In this document: positions 43,219-55,920 of the stretch, in pieces
How the letters are laid out: each line of letters starts with the position of its first letter
Numbering within the stretch: position 1 is the first letter of the stretch
Origin: Eonycteris spelaea
Taxonomy: Eukaryota; Chordata; Mammalia; Chiroptera; Pteropodidae
Direction of reading: 5' to 3'
Assembly (NCBI GenBank): GCA_003508835.1
Contig: PUFA01000003.1
Location: forward strand, 17,461,501-17,525,500
DNA length: 64,000 nucleotides
Program-made: the position numbers and the translations under genes
Notes under the pieces: generated by a model
The model's database searches: none
The model's input: the letters and a program-made list of their open reading frames with translations, nothing else
What the model was told of the DNA's origin: nothing

Positions 43219-46200
43219 GTGATGAGGGCGGGAGCGGGCCTTTGCGGTCTCCTAGAACCCGGTCTTTGACACACCGGCCTCGCTGGCGGGTCTCCTGGGT
43301 GCGCCACGATTACTGCGCTGGTCCATCTTTAGTCCCGCCTTCACGATCTGCGAGCCCCCCTCTGCTTAGAACGACTTGGAAAGGGCGTTTCCCTACCTTC
43401 CTGGGCCTTTCTCTGTTCGGAGTCGGGTTGGGAGAGGTGTTGTGGAACCCCTTGGTACAAAATCCCTCCCCAAATACTGAAGTGGTACTGCTGAACCCAA
43501 ACCCACCATCCAGCCGAGCCTCACTCACTTTTTATTTCCTACATCTGGTATCCGTCTCTTCAATGACAAGTTAGGATGTGAAGTGGAAGCCAGAAAATTC
43601 ACAGAAAGCTTTGTTTGCTTCTCATCACTTTGTCATATTTGCTTTGTGCCATTACAATATTTGTCTTAATTTCAATGATTAGGTTGCTGCATGGCTGAAA
43701 AAAATATTTGGAGATCACCCCATTCCACAGTACGAGGTGAATCCACGGACCACAGAAATTTTACATCACCTTTCAGAACGCAACAGAGTCCGGGACAGGG
43801 ACGTCCACCTGGTAATAGAGGACTTGAAACAGAAAGCAAGTGAATATGAATCAGAAGGTGAGATTAATTCCACAGTTTTGAATAAGATAATAACTAGAGG
43901 TAGCCAAATTTTATAACACTAAAATGTACAAGATTAATTTCGTGTAGAGTACTTGTTGGTTTTGCTTTTTTATTTTGCTCGGATTCGTCTTGATATCTTG
44001 TAGTAACTTAATATAAATTTCATTATAGTATGTATTTTATTGGTATTCAGGTAGTAAAACAATAAACCTTGAAACATGAGTCTAAACTTATTAGCTTGAC
44101 ATACAAGATATCTGTGATGTTTCACTTCTGTATCTTTTTGGTCTGCTTCCAGCCCCCATGCTTTAGTTATAATGAGCCATCCGGACACCTGGGGTGGCAG
44201 CTATCAACTGAGAGACTTGAACAAATAGCTCCGTTGTTTTGTATTCATGGGACTGCATTAAAATTTTCTGTTTTGCATATGTAGTTTGGAAAAGTTCATT
44301 TAAGACATCCATCGTTTTTATAATACAAACCACAAAAAAAAGATTTATAAAAATCTTTTTATGGGTGGGAATATACAAAAGAGAAAGGAAGTGAGATCTG
44401 TATTTGCCCTCTATTTAACCATATGTATCACATACAACATTTTGAATGTAGTGCAATTTACATTTAATTCTCCTGCATTCATGGTTTGTTCTCATTACAA
44501 TACACTAAAACTGACTTTTTGTTTTGGTGTACTGTTTTAACGCATATGGATTCCGAAATCTACTTCCACAATCGGGATGCAGAACAGTTCTGTCACTCCC
44601 TAAAACTCCTCCTGTGATGCTCCTTTATAGTCATATTCTCCAACGCTTTTAAAATTGTTTTACTTTTAAATGATTTTATTTTTGTAGTTATTAAAATACA
44701 GTATGGAGGAAGAAACTTTGAGTCCAGAAAAATCATATTTTCTAAGAGCTTTTTGTCCATAATACTCTATAAGTAGGAAAAAAAATCTAAGGATTTTCAA
44801 AATAAGATTATTTATGTCTGTCCTTAGGTACCTTTTAGGGTGACATGTTAACTAGCAAATGTTTCTATTAATGTATACAAATTTTTGACACAATTTTCCA
44901 TATTTAAATATCTAGAACAATCCTGCTTCCACTGATATTTGTTAACGCTGCATGTCATGGATAACCATTAGTCCTCTTTTCTAAGTTTTTCCTTCTTTTA
45001 GACAGTGAAAGTATCTAACAAAATAGAATTTGTGAGACCCTAAAACAAATATAGATTCACTATACAATTAAGGAGGTTTTGCTTCCTCCGTTTGTAACTC
45101 TAAATTCTAAGTAGTGATACCATATAGCTCTTTGGACTTAAATGACTTTTGAACTCAAAATCATTTTTTAGATACAGTTTTTATTTTTGTAAAGTACAGT
45201 TCTTTGCAGTACATGAGATTGGAACGTTTTCGAAATATTTTCAAGAATTGAGAAAGGATGTAAAATTTTTCTGTGAAGACTGTTTAATCATGAAATACAG
45301 ATGAAACTATTGAAACCATTCTTCATGCTGCAGTTCTTCAGTGGAGGAGGAAAATGAAAAGATATTGCCCTGGCTCAAACCTCCAATAAAAAGTTGAATA
45401 GATGTGGCAAGAAAGGGAATCCTTATCTTCTTGATGATCTTAAAGGGAAAGCATTCGATCTTCACCATTAAGTATATTGTTAGCTATGGGTTTTTTCTAG
45501 ACGTCCTTTATCAACTTGGGAAAGTTCCCCTCTCTTCCTAACTTGTTGAGTGCCTTTATCATGAAAGAGTGTTAGATATCTCTAGTTGAGACAATTGGGT
45601 GACTTGTTTTTATACTATTGTTATGACGTATTACATTAATTGACTTTCAGATGTTGAATCAGTGTTTTTTATCTTTTCCAGCTTTATTGAAATATAATAG
45701 ACGCTCATATTTACATTGTACAGTTCAATGATTTTTATTAATTATAGTTGGCATACAATAATATACTAGTTTCAGTAGTGTAGCATAGTGATTAGAGAGC
45801 CACATAATTCACAGTGATCACCCCACTAAATCTAGTACCCCTCTTCCTTCTCACATATTTATTACAACATTGTTAACTATTTTCCTTATGCTACACTTTA
45901 TATTTCCATGTCTTTGTAACTATCCATTTGTACTTCATAATCCCTTTGCCCTTTTTCACCATCCCCCAAACCCCCTCGCATCTAGTAGCCCTCAAATTAT
46001 TTTTTATCTATGAGTTTTTGTTGTTGTTGTTTATTTTGTTTTTAGATTCCACATGTATGTGAAATCATGTATTATTTGTCTTTATCTGACTTATTTCATT
46101 CGCGCAATACCATTTAGGTCCATCAAGGCAATATCTTTTTCCATCCCCTTCCTTTTAGTCTGTGAGTGTCTTTAATCTGAAGTAGTCTTTTATAGGCAGC

Positions 46201-49200
46201 ATATGTAGGGGTCTTGTTTTCTTATCTATTCAGCCACTCTATCTTTTGTTGGAGCACTTAATTCTTTTCCAATTGAGGGACTTGTTCATAGGAATGTACT
46301 TATTACCATTCTTTATTCATGTTTTTGATACATGTTAAAGAAGTCCCTCCAACATTTCCTATAATACTGGCTGGTGTTGATAAATTCCTTTAGCTTATTT
46401 TTGTCAGGGAAGCTCTTTATCCTTCAACTCTAAAGGATGGCTTTACTGGGTAAAGTATTCTTGGTATAGATCCTGGGTTTTCATCACATTGAATATTTTT
46501 TGCCAGGCCCTTCTGTCCTGCGTAGTTTATTTTGAGAAATCAGCTACCAGTCTTAATGGGAGCTCCCTTGTAGTTAACTATATGCTTTTCTCTTGCTGCC
46601 TTTAAGATTCTCTCTTTGTATTTAACCTTTGGCATTTTAATTATAATGTGTCTTGGTATGGGCCTCTTTGGGGGCTCTCTGAGCTTTCTAGGGTTGTATG
46701 TCTATTTCCTTCACCAGGTTAGGGAAGTTTTTCATAATTATTTCTTCAAATAGATTTTCAACTTCTTGTTTTCCTTCAGGTACCCTTATGACATGAATAT
46801 TTTTACATTTAATAGTGTCCCATAGGCTCCTTAAATTATTGTTATAGCCTTAGCTTTTTTTCTTGCCATTTTGAATGAGTGTCCTTGGCTTCCCCATCCT
46901 CTATATCAGTGGTTTGATCCTCTTCCTTATCTACTCTGTTGATTTTCTCTAATATACTCTTCCTCTCAGGTAATGTGTTCTTCATTTCTGACTGGTTCCC
47001 TTTTATAATTTCCATTTCCATTTTTATGTTTTTTATCTCATTGTTAAAGTTCTCACTGAGTTCATCTACTCTTTCCCTAAGTTCATTGAGCATCTTTATA
47101 ACCAGTGTTGAACTCTGCATCTTTTAGATCGCTTGATTTCATTATCCCTGGATCTCTGTTCTATTCTCTCATATAGTTTCTACTTGTTTATCTTCCCATT
47201 TTAACTGCCTTTCTATGTCTGTTTTTTATGTACTAAACAAGGCTCTCAAGTCTCTTGGTCTTATTAGCATGGCTTTGTATAGTAGGTGTCCAGTGGCCAC
47301 AGTCCTTGAGAGGGATTCAGCTGCAGGCCAAGTTTAGCCCCAGCCTATGCCCCTCTGGGGCCACCTGTTAAGGTTCAGCAAGCAATACACAGATGCTATG
47401 CTTACAGTTGCCTCAAGAGGCCACACCAGAAACCGTAGTTAGCTACCACCAATGTGAGTCTTGGACTTGGGTCAGCAAGGAGCGCTGGACTGTCACTAAG
47501 GCCACAACTGGATGTGGCTTGGGTAGGACCGCAAGTTGGGGGAGATGGAGTTTCAGGGAATCCTCTGGGCAAAGCAACCTCTGTTATCCATTTCAATGAT
47601 GATGTCTCAGCTGTGGCAGTGCTGAGTCAGCACACTGGGGTAGGGGAGGGCTCAGCAGAGGAACAATGGATACCACCAGCACTCCTGCTCCAGAGAGAGC
47701 CTCGCCTCTGCTTCTCACTCAGACAACTCAGTCCCTCTGTAAGTCGCTGGTGCCCTTCCACCACTCCCCCCACAGCAGAGACACGGCCCCTTTAGGAGGC
47801 ATTTGCAGCTTCTGGCTGCTGCTGCAGTGGCCTCTGTCCCACTCAGCCACTGGGGACCAGGCAGCCTCGTGTCTTCGCCCTCTCCTACCTTCTACCATTG
47901 TAGGGTGATTTCTTATTTTTCTCCCTAGATTAGTGCTTCTGTTCATCTAGATCCCAGGCAACTTCGCTTGCTGTTTGCTCCATGTTTCTGTCACAACTTC
48001 AATTTGGTCACAAAAGTGATAAACAAAGCCTCTGTCACCTGTGCTATTTTTTTTCCTGAATCAGTGTTGTCTAACTTTTTTTAGGTTGCTAGATTCAGTT
48101 TATTAGTATTTTGTGAATTTTTGCACTCAAATTTATAAGAGATACTAGTCCATAGTTTTCTTTCCTTGTTATATTTTTGTCTAGTTTAACTATCAAGATA
48201 ATACTGGCCTCATTGAAAGAGTTGAGAAGTTTCCCTGCGTTTATATTTGAAAGAGTTGATCAAGAATTGGTATTAATTCTTCTTTATATATTTGATAGAA
48301 TTCGGTGGTAAAGCCATCTGGGCATGAGTTTTCTTTGAGTACTAATTCAATCTCTTCACTTGTTATAGATCTATTCACATTATCTATTTGTTCTTGAGTT
48401 AATTTCAGTAGTTTGTGCCCTTTTTGGAATTTGTCCATTTCGTCTAAGTTGTCTAAATTGTTCTGTACAATTGTTCATAGTATTGCTTTATAATCCTTTT
48501 TATTATTTCGTTTCTGATTCTAATAATTTAAATCTCTTCTTACTCTAGGTGAAAGTTTTCAATTTTGTTGATATCAAAGAACTGGCTTTTGGTTTCATTG
48601 CTTTTTCTCTGTTGTTTTTTATTCTCTATTTCATTAATTTTCAATCTAATCTTTATTACTTCCTTCCTTTGGCTTAGTTTAAGTTTAGTCTGCTCTTTTC
48701 TCAGTGTTCTAAAGTGGAATATTAGGCTATTGGTTTGTGATCTTTTGTTCTTAACACAGGAATTACAACTCTAAATTTCCTCTTAGCACTGCTTTTGACA
48801 CATCCCATAAGTTCTGGTATGTTGTGTTTTCATTTTAATTCATCTTAAAGTATTTTCTAATTTCCCTATTTCTTCTTGACACAGTGGTTATTAGGAATGT
48901 ATTGTTTAAGTCCACGTATTTATATATAAGTTTTTAAGTTTTTTTTCTAATTTCTAATTTCATTCCATTGTGATAGGAGAATACTTTGTATTATTTTGAT
49001 CCTTTTAAATTTATTGAGGTTTGTTTTATGGTCTAACATAAAGCTATATCTTGGAGAATGTTCCATATCCACTTGAGAAGAATGAATATTCTGATGTTGT
49101 TGTTTTGGAGTGTTTTTAGAGTGTGTTAGATTAGTTGGTTATACTGTTATTCAGGTATTCTGTTTCCTTTTTGACTTTTCAACCTCATCAATTTTTACCT

Positions 49201-52200
49201 GGATATAACTCGTCATAAGCCCACACCTCTTGACCACATTCGCCTAGGACTTCATCTTAGCAACAGATAGCTGGTGACAGGATAAGAAACATTGAAGTCC
49301 TTTTCGTCTTGTCAAGGAAGTCCTCTAACTGGGAGCTGAGGGCAGAGGGAGCCCTGTGTTCTTGACTACAATAATTGAGTCTCTGTCTCATTGAGCTGGG
49401 AGGGAGGAGGAGAAAGTAGTCTTGGTTCAAATACCACACTCTCACCTTCAATGAATTTTCATAGATTTTATTGAATAGATGTTTCTTTATTTGCTGCTTG
49501 TCCAGAGCTTTAAATTGTGGTATTTTGTTTCATTTTACAATTTTCACCAGTTTTGCTGGAGAGCAAGTCAGCAGGGCTTCTTCTCATGCTGTTAGGCTGG
49601 AAGTCGAATTCCTGGTCATTTGATTTTTCACAAGGGTGACAAGATAATTCAATGGAGGAAAGAATAGTCTTTTCAGTGAATAGTGTTGGGATAATTGGAT
49701 ATCCACATACAAAAGAATGAAGTTGGACCCTGCCTCACCCCATATATAAGGATTAACTCAAAATGAATGAAAAAAAAATTAATGAAAAATCTAAATCTAG
49801 AAGCTAAACCTAAAACTCAGAAGACAACACAGATATATATCTTTGAGACCTTGAATTTGGTAATGGTTTCTTAGCTATGATACCGAAAACACAAGCAACA
49901 AAAGGAGTAGGTAAATTGGCCATCATCAAAATTAAAAACTTTTGTTTGCAAAGAACATCATTAAGTAAATGAAAAGACAAAATGGGAGACAGCATTTGTA
50001 AATCATATGTCTGATAAGGGACTTGTACTTACAACATATAAAGAACTCTTGCATCTCAATAATAGAAACATAAATAACCCAATTAAAAATGGGTAGGGGA
50101 TATGAATAAACATTTCTCCCAAGAAGATACACAAATGGCCAGTAAGCATGTCATCATTAGCCATCAGAGCAATACGAATCAAAACTATAACTCTACTTTA
50201 CACCTGCAAGAAGGGCTATAATCAAAAAGACAAATATGTAGGTCTTAAGTTATCATTTCATTGATCATTATTCAGTTCTGCACATGATCACTACACACAC
50301 ACATACACACACACACACACAAAGACAAATAATAACTGTTGGTGAAGATGTGGAGAAGTTGGAACCTGTACACTTCTGGTGAGGATGTGAAATCTTACAG
50401 TCGCTTTTGAAAACAGTCTGGCAATTCCTCAAACAGTTAAATACAGAGTTACCGTAAGACCAGTAGTTCCACTCCTAGGTATATCCCCAAGAGAAATGAA
50501 AACATGTGCATATCAAACCCTATACACGAATGTTTATAGCAACATTATTCACAATAGCCAAAATGTAGAAGCAACCCTAATGTCCATCAATAGATGAATG
50601 GATAAATAAAATGGCGATAGATCTATCCAATGGAATATCATTCAGCCATAAAAGGTAGCGAAGTACTGATGTCTGCTACAGCATGGGTTAACCTTGAAAC
50701 CATTATGCTAAATAAGAGAATCCAGTCACAAAGGACTACGTATTGTACGATACCATTTATATGAAATGTACATAACAGGCACATGAATAGAGACAGAATG
50801 TAGATTAGTGGTTGCTGGGGCTTCTTGGATTGGGGAATCAGAAAATGATGACTAAGGAATATGAGGTTTCTTTTTGGGGTGATGAAAATGTTCTAAAATT
50901 GATTGCTTCGATGGGTGCATCTCTCTGAATATACTAAAAACCATTGAATTATATACTTTAGGGTGAGTAGATTGTATAATATGTGAAAGATTTCAATTAA
51001 GCTATTAAAAATTAAAATAAACATCTTAGTCATTATAGAACTCTCATATCTTTTCAGCCAAGCATCTTCAAGACCTTCTCATGGAGAGTGTGAATTTTTC
51101 TCCTGCCAATCTCTCTAGCACTGGTTCTAACTATCTGAATGCTTTGGTTGACAGTGCAGTGGCCCTCGAAACAAAGGATACCTCACTAGCTAGGTAATTC
51201 TTGTGACAATTTTAATTTCTGCAATCATATGCTATAAGGTTTTGACCTCAAGACTTTTTCTCAGGGTAATTCTCTGTAGGAAATTAACAGTAAATGCCAA
51301 AGCACTGAATTTATTAACTATCATTGCTAGTGAGTATGTATAATTACTTCAGAAAAACTTAGTATTGGGTAAATTTTAGTGGGTTTTTTGGGGTTTTTTT
51401 TCCAGGATTAAGTTTGTGAAGCTTGGTTCTCATGTATATTTGGAAAGGGAGTATGTATCACTTACATTGTTCCCTATAAGTATACAATAAGAAAAGGAGT
51501 AGACTAAATCATCTGATTAAGCGTAGTGACTTTTGGTTGTGGCCCTACAATATTGGGTAGAGTAGGTTAAGGACCTTTATTCTTTGTGACAAGCATTTCA
51601 CCTGCATAATAACATTATTCTCCCAACAACCCTAGGAGGAAAGTTCTTAACCCTCTTTTTTATAATTGTAAGAGTTGAGATTCAAACCCAATCTGAATCT
51701 GAAGTTCATATGACTATCACTGGTGGCCACATCTTAACTAGGGTTACCACTACAACTTATAATTAGAGAACTGTACAGTATTCTGCTCCATTACCAATAT
51801 AAGGGCCTGGAATATATATTATATATATATATACAAGAGTAGTGTTTCAGGTATAAGAACACGTAGACTGTATAGCAGCAGACATCTAGACATAAGTCGG
51901 TTCAGCAGACACCAAATACCAGTTATATGCTAGGCAGTATATATTTATATATACAAGGTACTGGAGAAGCAGGGATGAATAGGATAATAACTCCAGAATG
52001 GGAGTAGATCATATTTGAGTTTTGAAGGACAAATGGAAATTTGCCAGCTGAAGAAGGGCTTTCCAGGAATGGGAACAGCATGTACAGAGTGCATAGAGAT
52101 ATGAAACTGTGATTATGGAAGAATCCACATAGAGTTAAAATTAGTTAGAAGTGAAGAATAATTGTTATTATTATCCTTAATGTCCATTTATGTGACCAGA

Positions 52201-55200
52201 TTCTTTTTTTTAGTTTTATCCCTGCAGTGAATGATTTGACCTCTGACCTTTTTCGTACCAAATCCAAAAATGAAGAAATCAAGCTCGAATTGGCAAAACT
52301 GGAAAAAAATCTAACTGCAACTTTAGTATTAGAAAAATGTCTACGAGAGTAAGTAATTGAGTTGCAAGTGGTAACAATTTTTATTTTAAAGGCAGTAATA
52401 GGACTTTGTTGGATTTACTTTCTAAATCAATAGATATGATTTTAAAAACATTTAAAAATGGGTCCCTAAAATGTTTTTTAAGTAGAAAATTACATGGGTG
52501 GAGGTAGGGGTGGTTGGGTACTGACTTTCAATTTTTATACAGATTCTTACCTTTATTCCTCTTTTTTACAAATAACTTGGGTTTTATAATTTTCAAAATG
52601 TATGTGAATTTTATTTTTCTTACTTATAAATTACAGTGCAACTTAAACTACATTATATTTTGTTGCCCTTTCTTACTAGAGCTCTGGTATCTTTTCTGAT
52701 CCTCTGGACCTCCTTTAGGCCCCTATTGCCCTAGAGATTAGATGCTGTGGATCAGGAGTATGTATATGCACAAGTAATTTGTTGGTATATAAATTTATTC
52801 AACAAATACTGAGTATGTATGTGCAAGGCACTGTGTCACATCACATTTAAGAAAGAGGCCTTTGGGATCTCCGTAATTCCAATTGGCTTTAGGATATATT
52901 AAATCACCTTTTTGAGCAGCAGGTTTACTTTTTCCAGGAATAATTGGTATAGATTAATCTTAAAATTATTCAGTATTCCTTGAGAAAAATCCCACATAGC
53001 AACGTGGAAGGGAAGATGACCTGGAGGAGTACCTGGGATCTAGTCTGGGATATAAATTTATGGTAGAAAATATAGCAAATGTGTTGTCTACTCCTGGCTA
53101 ATCTAGAGTTGAATCCAAAAAGTAGTAGAATTTCTTTTTGATAATAATTTCACTGAGGAGAAGAAAATGTTTTCAACTTTACTTTTTAAAGGGATCTCAA
53201 GAAGGCAGAGTTGCATCTGTCTACAGAAAGGGCCAAAGTTGACAACCGTCTTCAGAATATGGACTTCCTAAAAGCCAAGTCAGAAGAGTTCAGATGTGGG
53301 ATCAGAGCTGCCGAGGTACATGTGAAGGACCAAATATAGTTAGCTATCTTCAGACTTCTTTTTGACCTTCATCTTCACAACTAGGCAGCATTACTATTCC
53401 CTTTTTACAGATAGGGGAACTACAGAGAAGACAGGTAACTTGCCCAATACAGGCAATACAGCTTTAAACACAGACAGCCAGACCCTGAAGCCCAAACCCG
53501 TGACTATGGAAACGATTCATGTGCAACGTAAAAGTGCTTAGATGCATGTGTGGCTTTTCATCTGTGATTTGTAGCATCTCTTTACGGGGTTATATGTTGA
53601 AAATATTTCATGATGGTCACTTTGAAAATAATTTTCTTAACTGAACCCCCTTTTTTGTAATTGTAGGAGAAACTTTCAGCCAGAGGCATGGATACGTCTC
53701 TGTCTCATCAGTCACTAGTAGCACTTTCAGAGGTGAGCTTATTTTAACCCAATTTAACTTCCTTTAAAATCTGCTTTTTCATTGCTTTTTATAGAGCTTT
53801 ATTCACTATTAATCTGATTCTTTTCTCTTTACCTTTATACTGTATGTTCACCAGTATTGATAACTTCATTCCTTGTTAGCTGTACATATCCCCACATTTG
53901 TTTGGTTTCTTTTATTTATTACTATATGCTAGAAACTCTTTGCTAGTCAGTTATACAATACTGATTTATTTATTAAATTCATTGAAGGACTATGTGCTAA
54001 CCATCTAGGTCTTTCTCTTTTGGTGTACAGTAATGCAGGCCCCAAACTCCTGTAGAATGCAATTCTGGGTTTTTAGGTTATATAAGGGTAATATCTCTTT
54101 TGGTGAGAGAGGACGTAATAGGGGGTTTGTTTTATTATTAAGGTGGGGTTTTTTTGTATTTTGATTTTGAAATCTAAAGTTCACAATTCACAAATATGTA
54201 TTTGAGACTCTAGTTATTCCCTTACATTTCAATTTCTCTTAATCACATTATTTTGTGTTCTTAGAAAACACATTTAAATCCTATCCGTAATAAATGGGAA
54301 CATAACTTTCCCATTTTAAGTATCTTATAAGGATCGATTCCATTGGAAGTGAGTTTGGCTGTTTATCTTCGAAGCTCTTTATTTGATATGTTATTGAAAA
54401 TATCCTAATGTTAATGTTTTGCTGTGTTTTATTTCAGAACTGGTCAGTATTTAGTTGCATTATGAATAACTCTATTACTCTGTGACTGTTTTTTTCACTC
54501 CCAGAAATTGGCAGAACTAAAACGACAGACTATACCTTTGAAGAAAAAATTGGAGTCTTATTTAGATTTAATGCCGGTAATTATTTTTATGAATTAAAAA
54601 ATAAGTCATCTCCTCCAACCTTCTCTAAGGGCACTGAATGATCATGAAAGTAGTAAGTCCATGCTTAAGGATTTAAAGTCTAAGGTGAATTTCATGGGGA
54701 TATACTCCCTGTAAGGTTTTTTGCTTTTTGAAAAGGATTATTGCAGTTTTTCACCTTGAGTCCTAATTGAAACAGTGTAACCTTTCTTTATTTTGTTTTT
54801 CTTTAAAAGAATCCATCTCTTGCTCAGGTGAAAATTGAAGAAGCAAAGCGAGAATTAGTAAGTTCCTTTTTTTTTCAGGTTTAAAAAATAAAATAAAATA
54901 AAATAAATGTCAATATAGCTCAAGTTCCCTTCATCCTTCTTACCTTCCTCCTTACAGGTAAACCACAGTCCCAAAGTCTCTGTGTATTGTTCCTGTGCTT
55001 CTTTTAATAGTTTCTTGGTGTGTGTATATATATATGTTTCCATAAAAAATAGATAGTTGTCTTTTATGTCTTTTAAATTTTTGCTTAGATTTTCCTGAGT
55101 GGGAAGGGAGAGGGTTGTGAGACATAGAATATTCTAGGCAAAAGGAATTGGCAGATGCACAAGAGCTGAAAATAAAGGTAAGCTTCAGCAGGTAATGAGG

Positions 55201-55881
55201 TCCAGCTGCCTAGGAGTATGCAATGGAAGACAGGACTAAAGAAGGTCAATTGGTTTTTGATGTAGATGGCCTTTAAGATAAAGAGAAGGGAGTCTGTAGG
55301 GAGCCAGTGAAAGTTCCTGTGTTTCCTTGTTTTTTAAGCCAAAGAGAAATGTGGTCAAAGCTATGCTTTCTGATCATGTCAGTTCTTTAGGAAGATGATT
55401 CTGTAATGAGTGTACAGGATGGATTGGAGGAAGGATAAAGAAAATTGCAGAAACCAATTGACCTATGTAAGCCAGATGAGAAGTAATGAGAACAGTGGCC
55501 ATGAAAATGGAAGAGAGGTGATATGATTGTTTATATGGGAGTACATTGTTTAAGGAGTAAAGGGCAGAAAAATCTAGTCATGTACCATTACACTAATCAT
55601 TTTTTTAAAAGTTTTCCCCTCTTTAGATGTTTATTAGAATCAAGAGTCTGAAAACCCTTGGGGTTTAGGGAAAGGGAGAGATATAACAGCAAGAGAATAT
55701 TTAATATTTCTAATGTTTTTTTTTAATTTGTATTTTAATGTTTTTCTTTTTTGCTTACTTTAAATAACAGTAGAAGTTAGAGCACCTGTTTTATGTCCTT
55801 TATAGTATTTCTATTTCTTTCTTCTTTTAGGATACCATTGAAGCTGAACTTACAAAGAAAGTAGACATGATGGAACTGTGA
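43174..55881 (+). CDS. HAUS1: HAUS augmin-like complex subunit 1 (9 coding exons)
   Basis: Subunit of the eight-protein augmin complex, which recruits gamma-tubulin ring complexes to spindle microtubules so that new ones branch from them. Coding exons: 43174-43218, 43683-43857, 51058-51193, 52214-52348, 53192-53315, 53667-53732, 54505-54576, 54810-54857, 55831-55881. All introns are GT-AG and phases fit. Recognisable segments are VAAWLKKIFGDHPIPQYEVN, SFIPAVNDLTSDLFR, KNLTATLVLEKCLRE and LSHQSLVALSEKLAELK, ending KKVDMMEL. The protein is mostly predicted coiled coil. There are two in-frame ATGs in exon 1. From the second (43,192) it has 277 residues, close to the 278 of human HAUS1 and beginning MEAQEKEAQ; from the first (43,174) it gains six residues, MAGEVA. 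I think the second is the family start, though both contexts have G at -3 and G at +4. The frame is intact throughout. Confidence 0.95.
43683..43857 (+). CDS. HAUS1: HAUS1 coding exon 2
   Basis: VAAWLKKIFGDHPIPQYEVN through LVIEDLKQKASEYESE. Acceptor ...ATTAG, donor GTGAGA. 175 nt. Confidence 0.95.
45655..45666 (+). repeat. Target-site duplication, left copy
   Basis: tgaatcagtgtt, identical to 48,057-48,068. It borders the T-rich (A-tail complement) end of the half-L1. Confidence 0.85.
45667..48056 (-). mobile_element. Half-L1 (HAL1-like) insertion with ORF1 remnant
   Basis: In minus-strand order it has a GC-richer 5' part (48,056 to about 47,150), then an ORF1 coiled-coil remnant at about 47,120-46,842 (MLNELRERVDELSENFNNEI). 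Further ORF1-like sequence follows, then a short ORF2-start-like segment (about 46,300-46,130), then an L1 3' tail of the bat/laurasiatherian type (about 46,120-45,690). The reverse-transcriptase part of ORF2 is absent. Identical 12-bp direct repeats flank it, so it integrated as one unit into the older L1. It could be a HAL1 element, a family known to keep ORF1 and lack ORF2, or an L1 that lost its centre after insertion. Confidence 0.7.
48057..48068 (+). repeat. Target-site duplication, right copy
   Basis: tgaatcagtgtt, identical to 45,655-45,666. Older L1 text continues directly after it. Confidence 0.85.
49610..51010 (+). repeat. L1 3' end, plus strand
   Basis: L1 C-terminal and 3' text on the plus strand: 'agataattcaatggaggaaa', 'gaatgaagttggaccctgcc', 'tgtccatcaatagatgaatg' and 'ggttgctggggcttcttgga'. 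It ends about 50 bases before HAUS1 exon 3. A CA microsatellite (about 50,292-50,321) and its flank interrupt it. Confidence 0.75.
51058..51193 (+). CDS. HAUS1: HAUS1 coding exon 3
   Basis: (A)KHLQDLLMESVNFSPANLSS through ALETKDTSLA. Acceptor TTTTCAG, donor GTAATT. 136 nt. An L1 3' end lies only about 50 bp upstream. Confidence 0.95.
51590..52100. repeat. MIR and L2 fragments in HAUS1 intron 3
   Basis: MIR-like 'attattctcccaacaaccct' lies at about 51,595-51,715. L2-like 'cagttatatgctaggcagta' through 'gcatgtacagagtgcataga' lies at about 51,900-52,105. Confidence 0.5.
52214..52348 (+). CDS. HAUS1: HAUS1 coding exon 4
   Basis: (S)FIPAVNDLTSDLFRTKSKNE through NLTATLVLEKCLR. Donor GTAAGT. 135 nt. 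Confidence 0.95.
53192..53315 (+). CDS. HAUS1: HAUS1 coding exon 5
   Basis: (E)DLKKAELHLSTERAKVDNRL through SEEFRCGIRAAE. Acceptor TTAAAG, donor GTACAT. 124 nt. Confidence 0.95.
53350..53520. repeat. MIR SINE in HAUS1 intron 5
   Basis: 'ccctttttacagatagggga' plus 'gtaacttgcccaatac' is the MIR core. Confidence 0.6.
53667..53732 (+). CDS. HAUS1: HAUS1 coding exon 6
   Basis: EKLSARGMDTSLSHQSLVAL then SE. Acceptor ATTGTAG, donor GTGAGC. 66 nt. Confidence 0.95.
54505..54576 (+). CDS. HAUS1: HAUS1 coding exon 7
   Basis: KLAELKRQTIPLKKKLESYL then DLMP. Acceptor CTCCCAG, donor GTAATT. 72 nt. Confidence 0.95.
54810..54857 (+). CDS. HAUS1: HAUS1 coding exon 8
   Basis: NPSLAQVKIEEAKREL. Acceptor TTTAAAAG, donor GTAAGT. 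48 nt. Confidence 0.93.
55085..55570. repeat. L2-like fragment in HAUS1 intron 8
   Basis: 'gtgagacatagaatattcta', 'ggaattggcagatgcacaag' and 'gtacaggatggattggagga' follow the order of an L2 3' region. Confidence 0.45.
55831..55881 (+). CDS. HAUS1: HAUS1 coding exon 9 (last)
   Basis: DTIEAELTKKVDMMEL then TGA at 55,879-55,881. Acceptor CTTTTAG. Confidence 0.95.
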   Translation, partial: DTIEAELTKKVDMMEL

Positions 55882-55920
55882 CCAGAGCCAAATAAACTTT
55901 GTCTTCCCTAACAGAGTAAA
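55882..55920 (+). terminator. HAUS1: HAUS1 3' UTR polyadenylation signal
   Basis: AATAAA at 55,891-55,896, only ten bases after the stop codon, giving a very short 3' UTR if used. Confidence 0.75.

Larger units (their letters stand above)
42950..43330 (+). promoter_or_regulatory. HAUS1: HAUS1 CpG island promoter
   Basis: GC- and CpG-rich block around exon 1. GC boxes lie at 43,097-43,107 (GGGGCGGGACC) and 43,119-43,128 (GGGCGGGGCC), 50-100 bp upstream of the start codon. There is no TATA box. Confidence 0.7.
45350..49200 (-). repeat. Older L1 ORF2 fragment, split by a half-L1
   Basis: Read on the minus strand, ORF2 reverse-transcriptase text is present at about 49,200-48,069 (including the degraded peptide CPDGFTTEFYQIYKEELIP at about 48,330-48,270) and resumes at 45,654-45,350. 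The intervening 2.4 kb is a separate insertion. No intact reading frame remains. Confidence 0.75.
43858..51057 (+). other. HAUS1: HAUS1 intron 2
   Basis: A 7.2-kb intron. About 43,860-45,350 is AT-rich with nothing recognised. About 45,350-51,010 is a stack of L1 material: an older minus-strand L1, a half-L1 inserted into it, and a plus-strand L1 3' end. Confidence 0.75.

Noticed and set aside
46842..47120. 92-codon minus-strand frame with coiled-coil sequence as a possible gene
   Set aside because: It is the L1/HAL1 ORF1 remnant of an inserted element, not a host gene.
48241..48438. 65-codon minus-strand frame as a possible gene
   Set aside because: Its peptide matches the L1 ORF2 reverse-transcriptase region and belongs to a dead L1.
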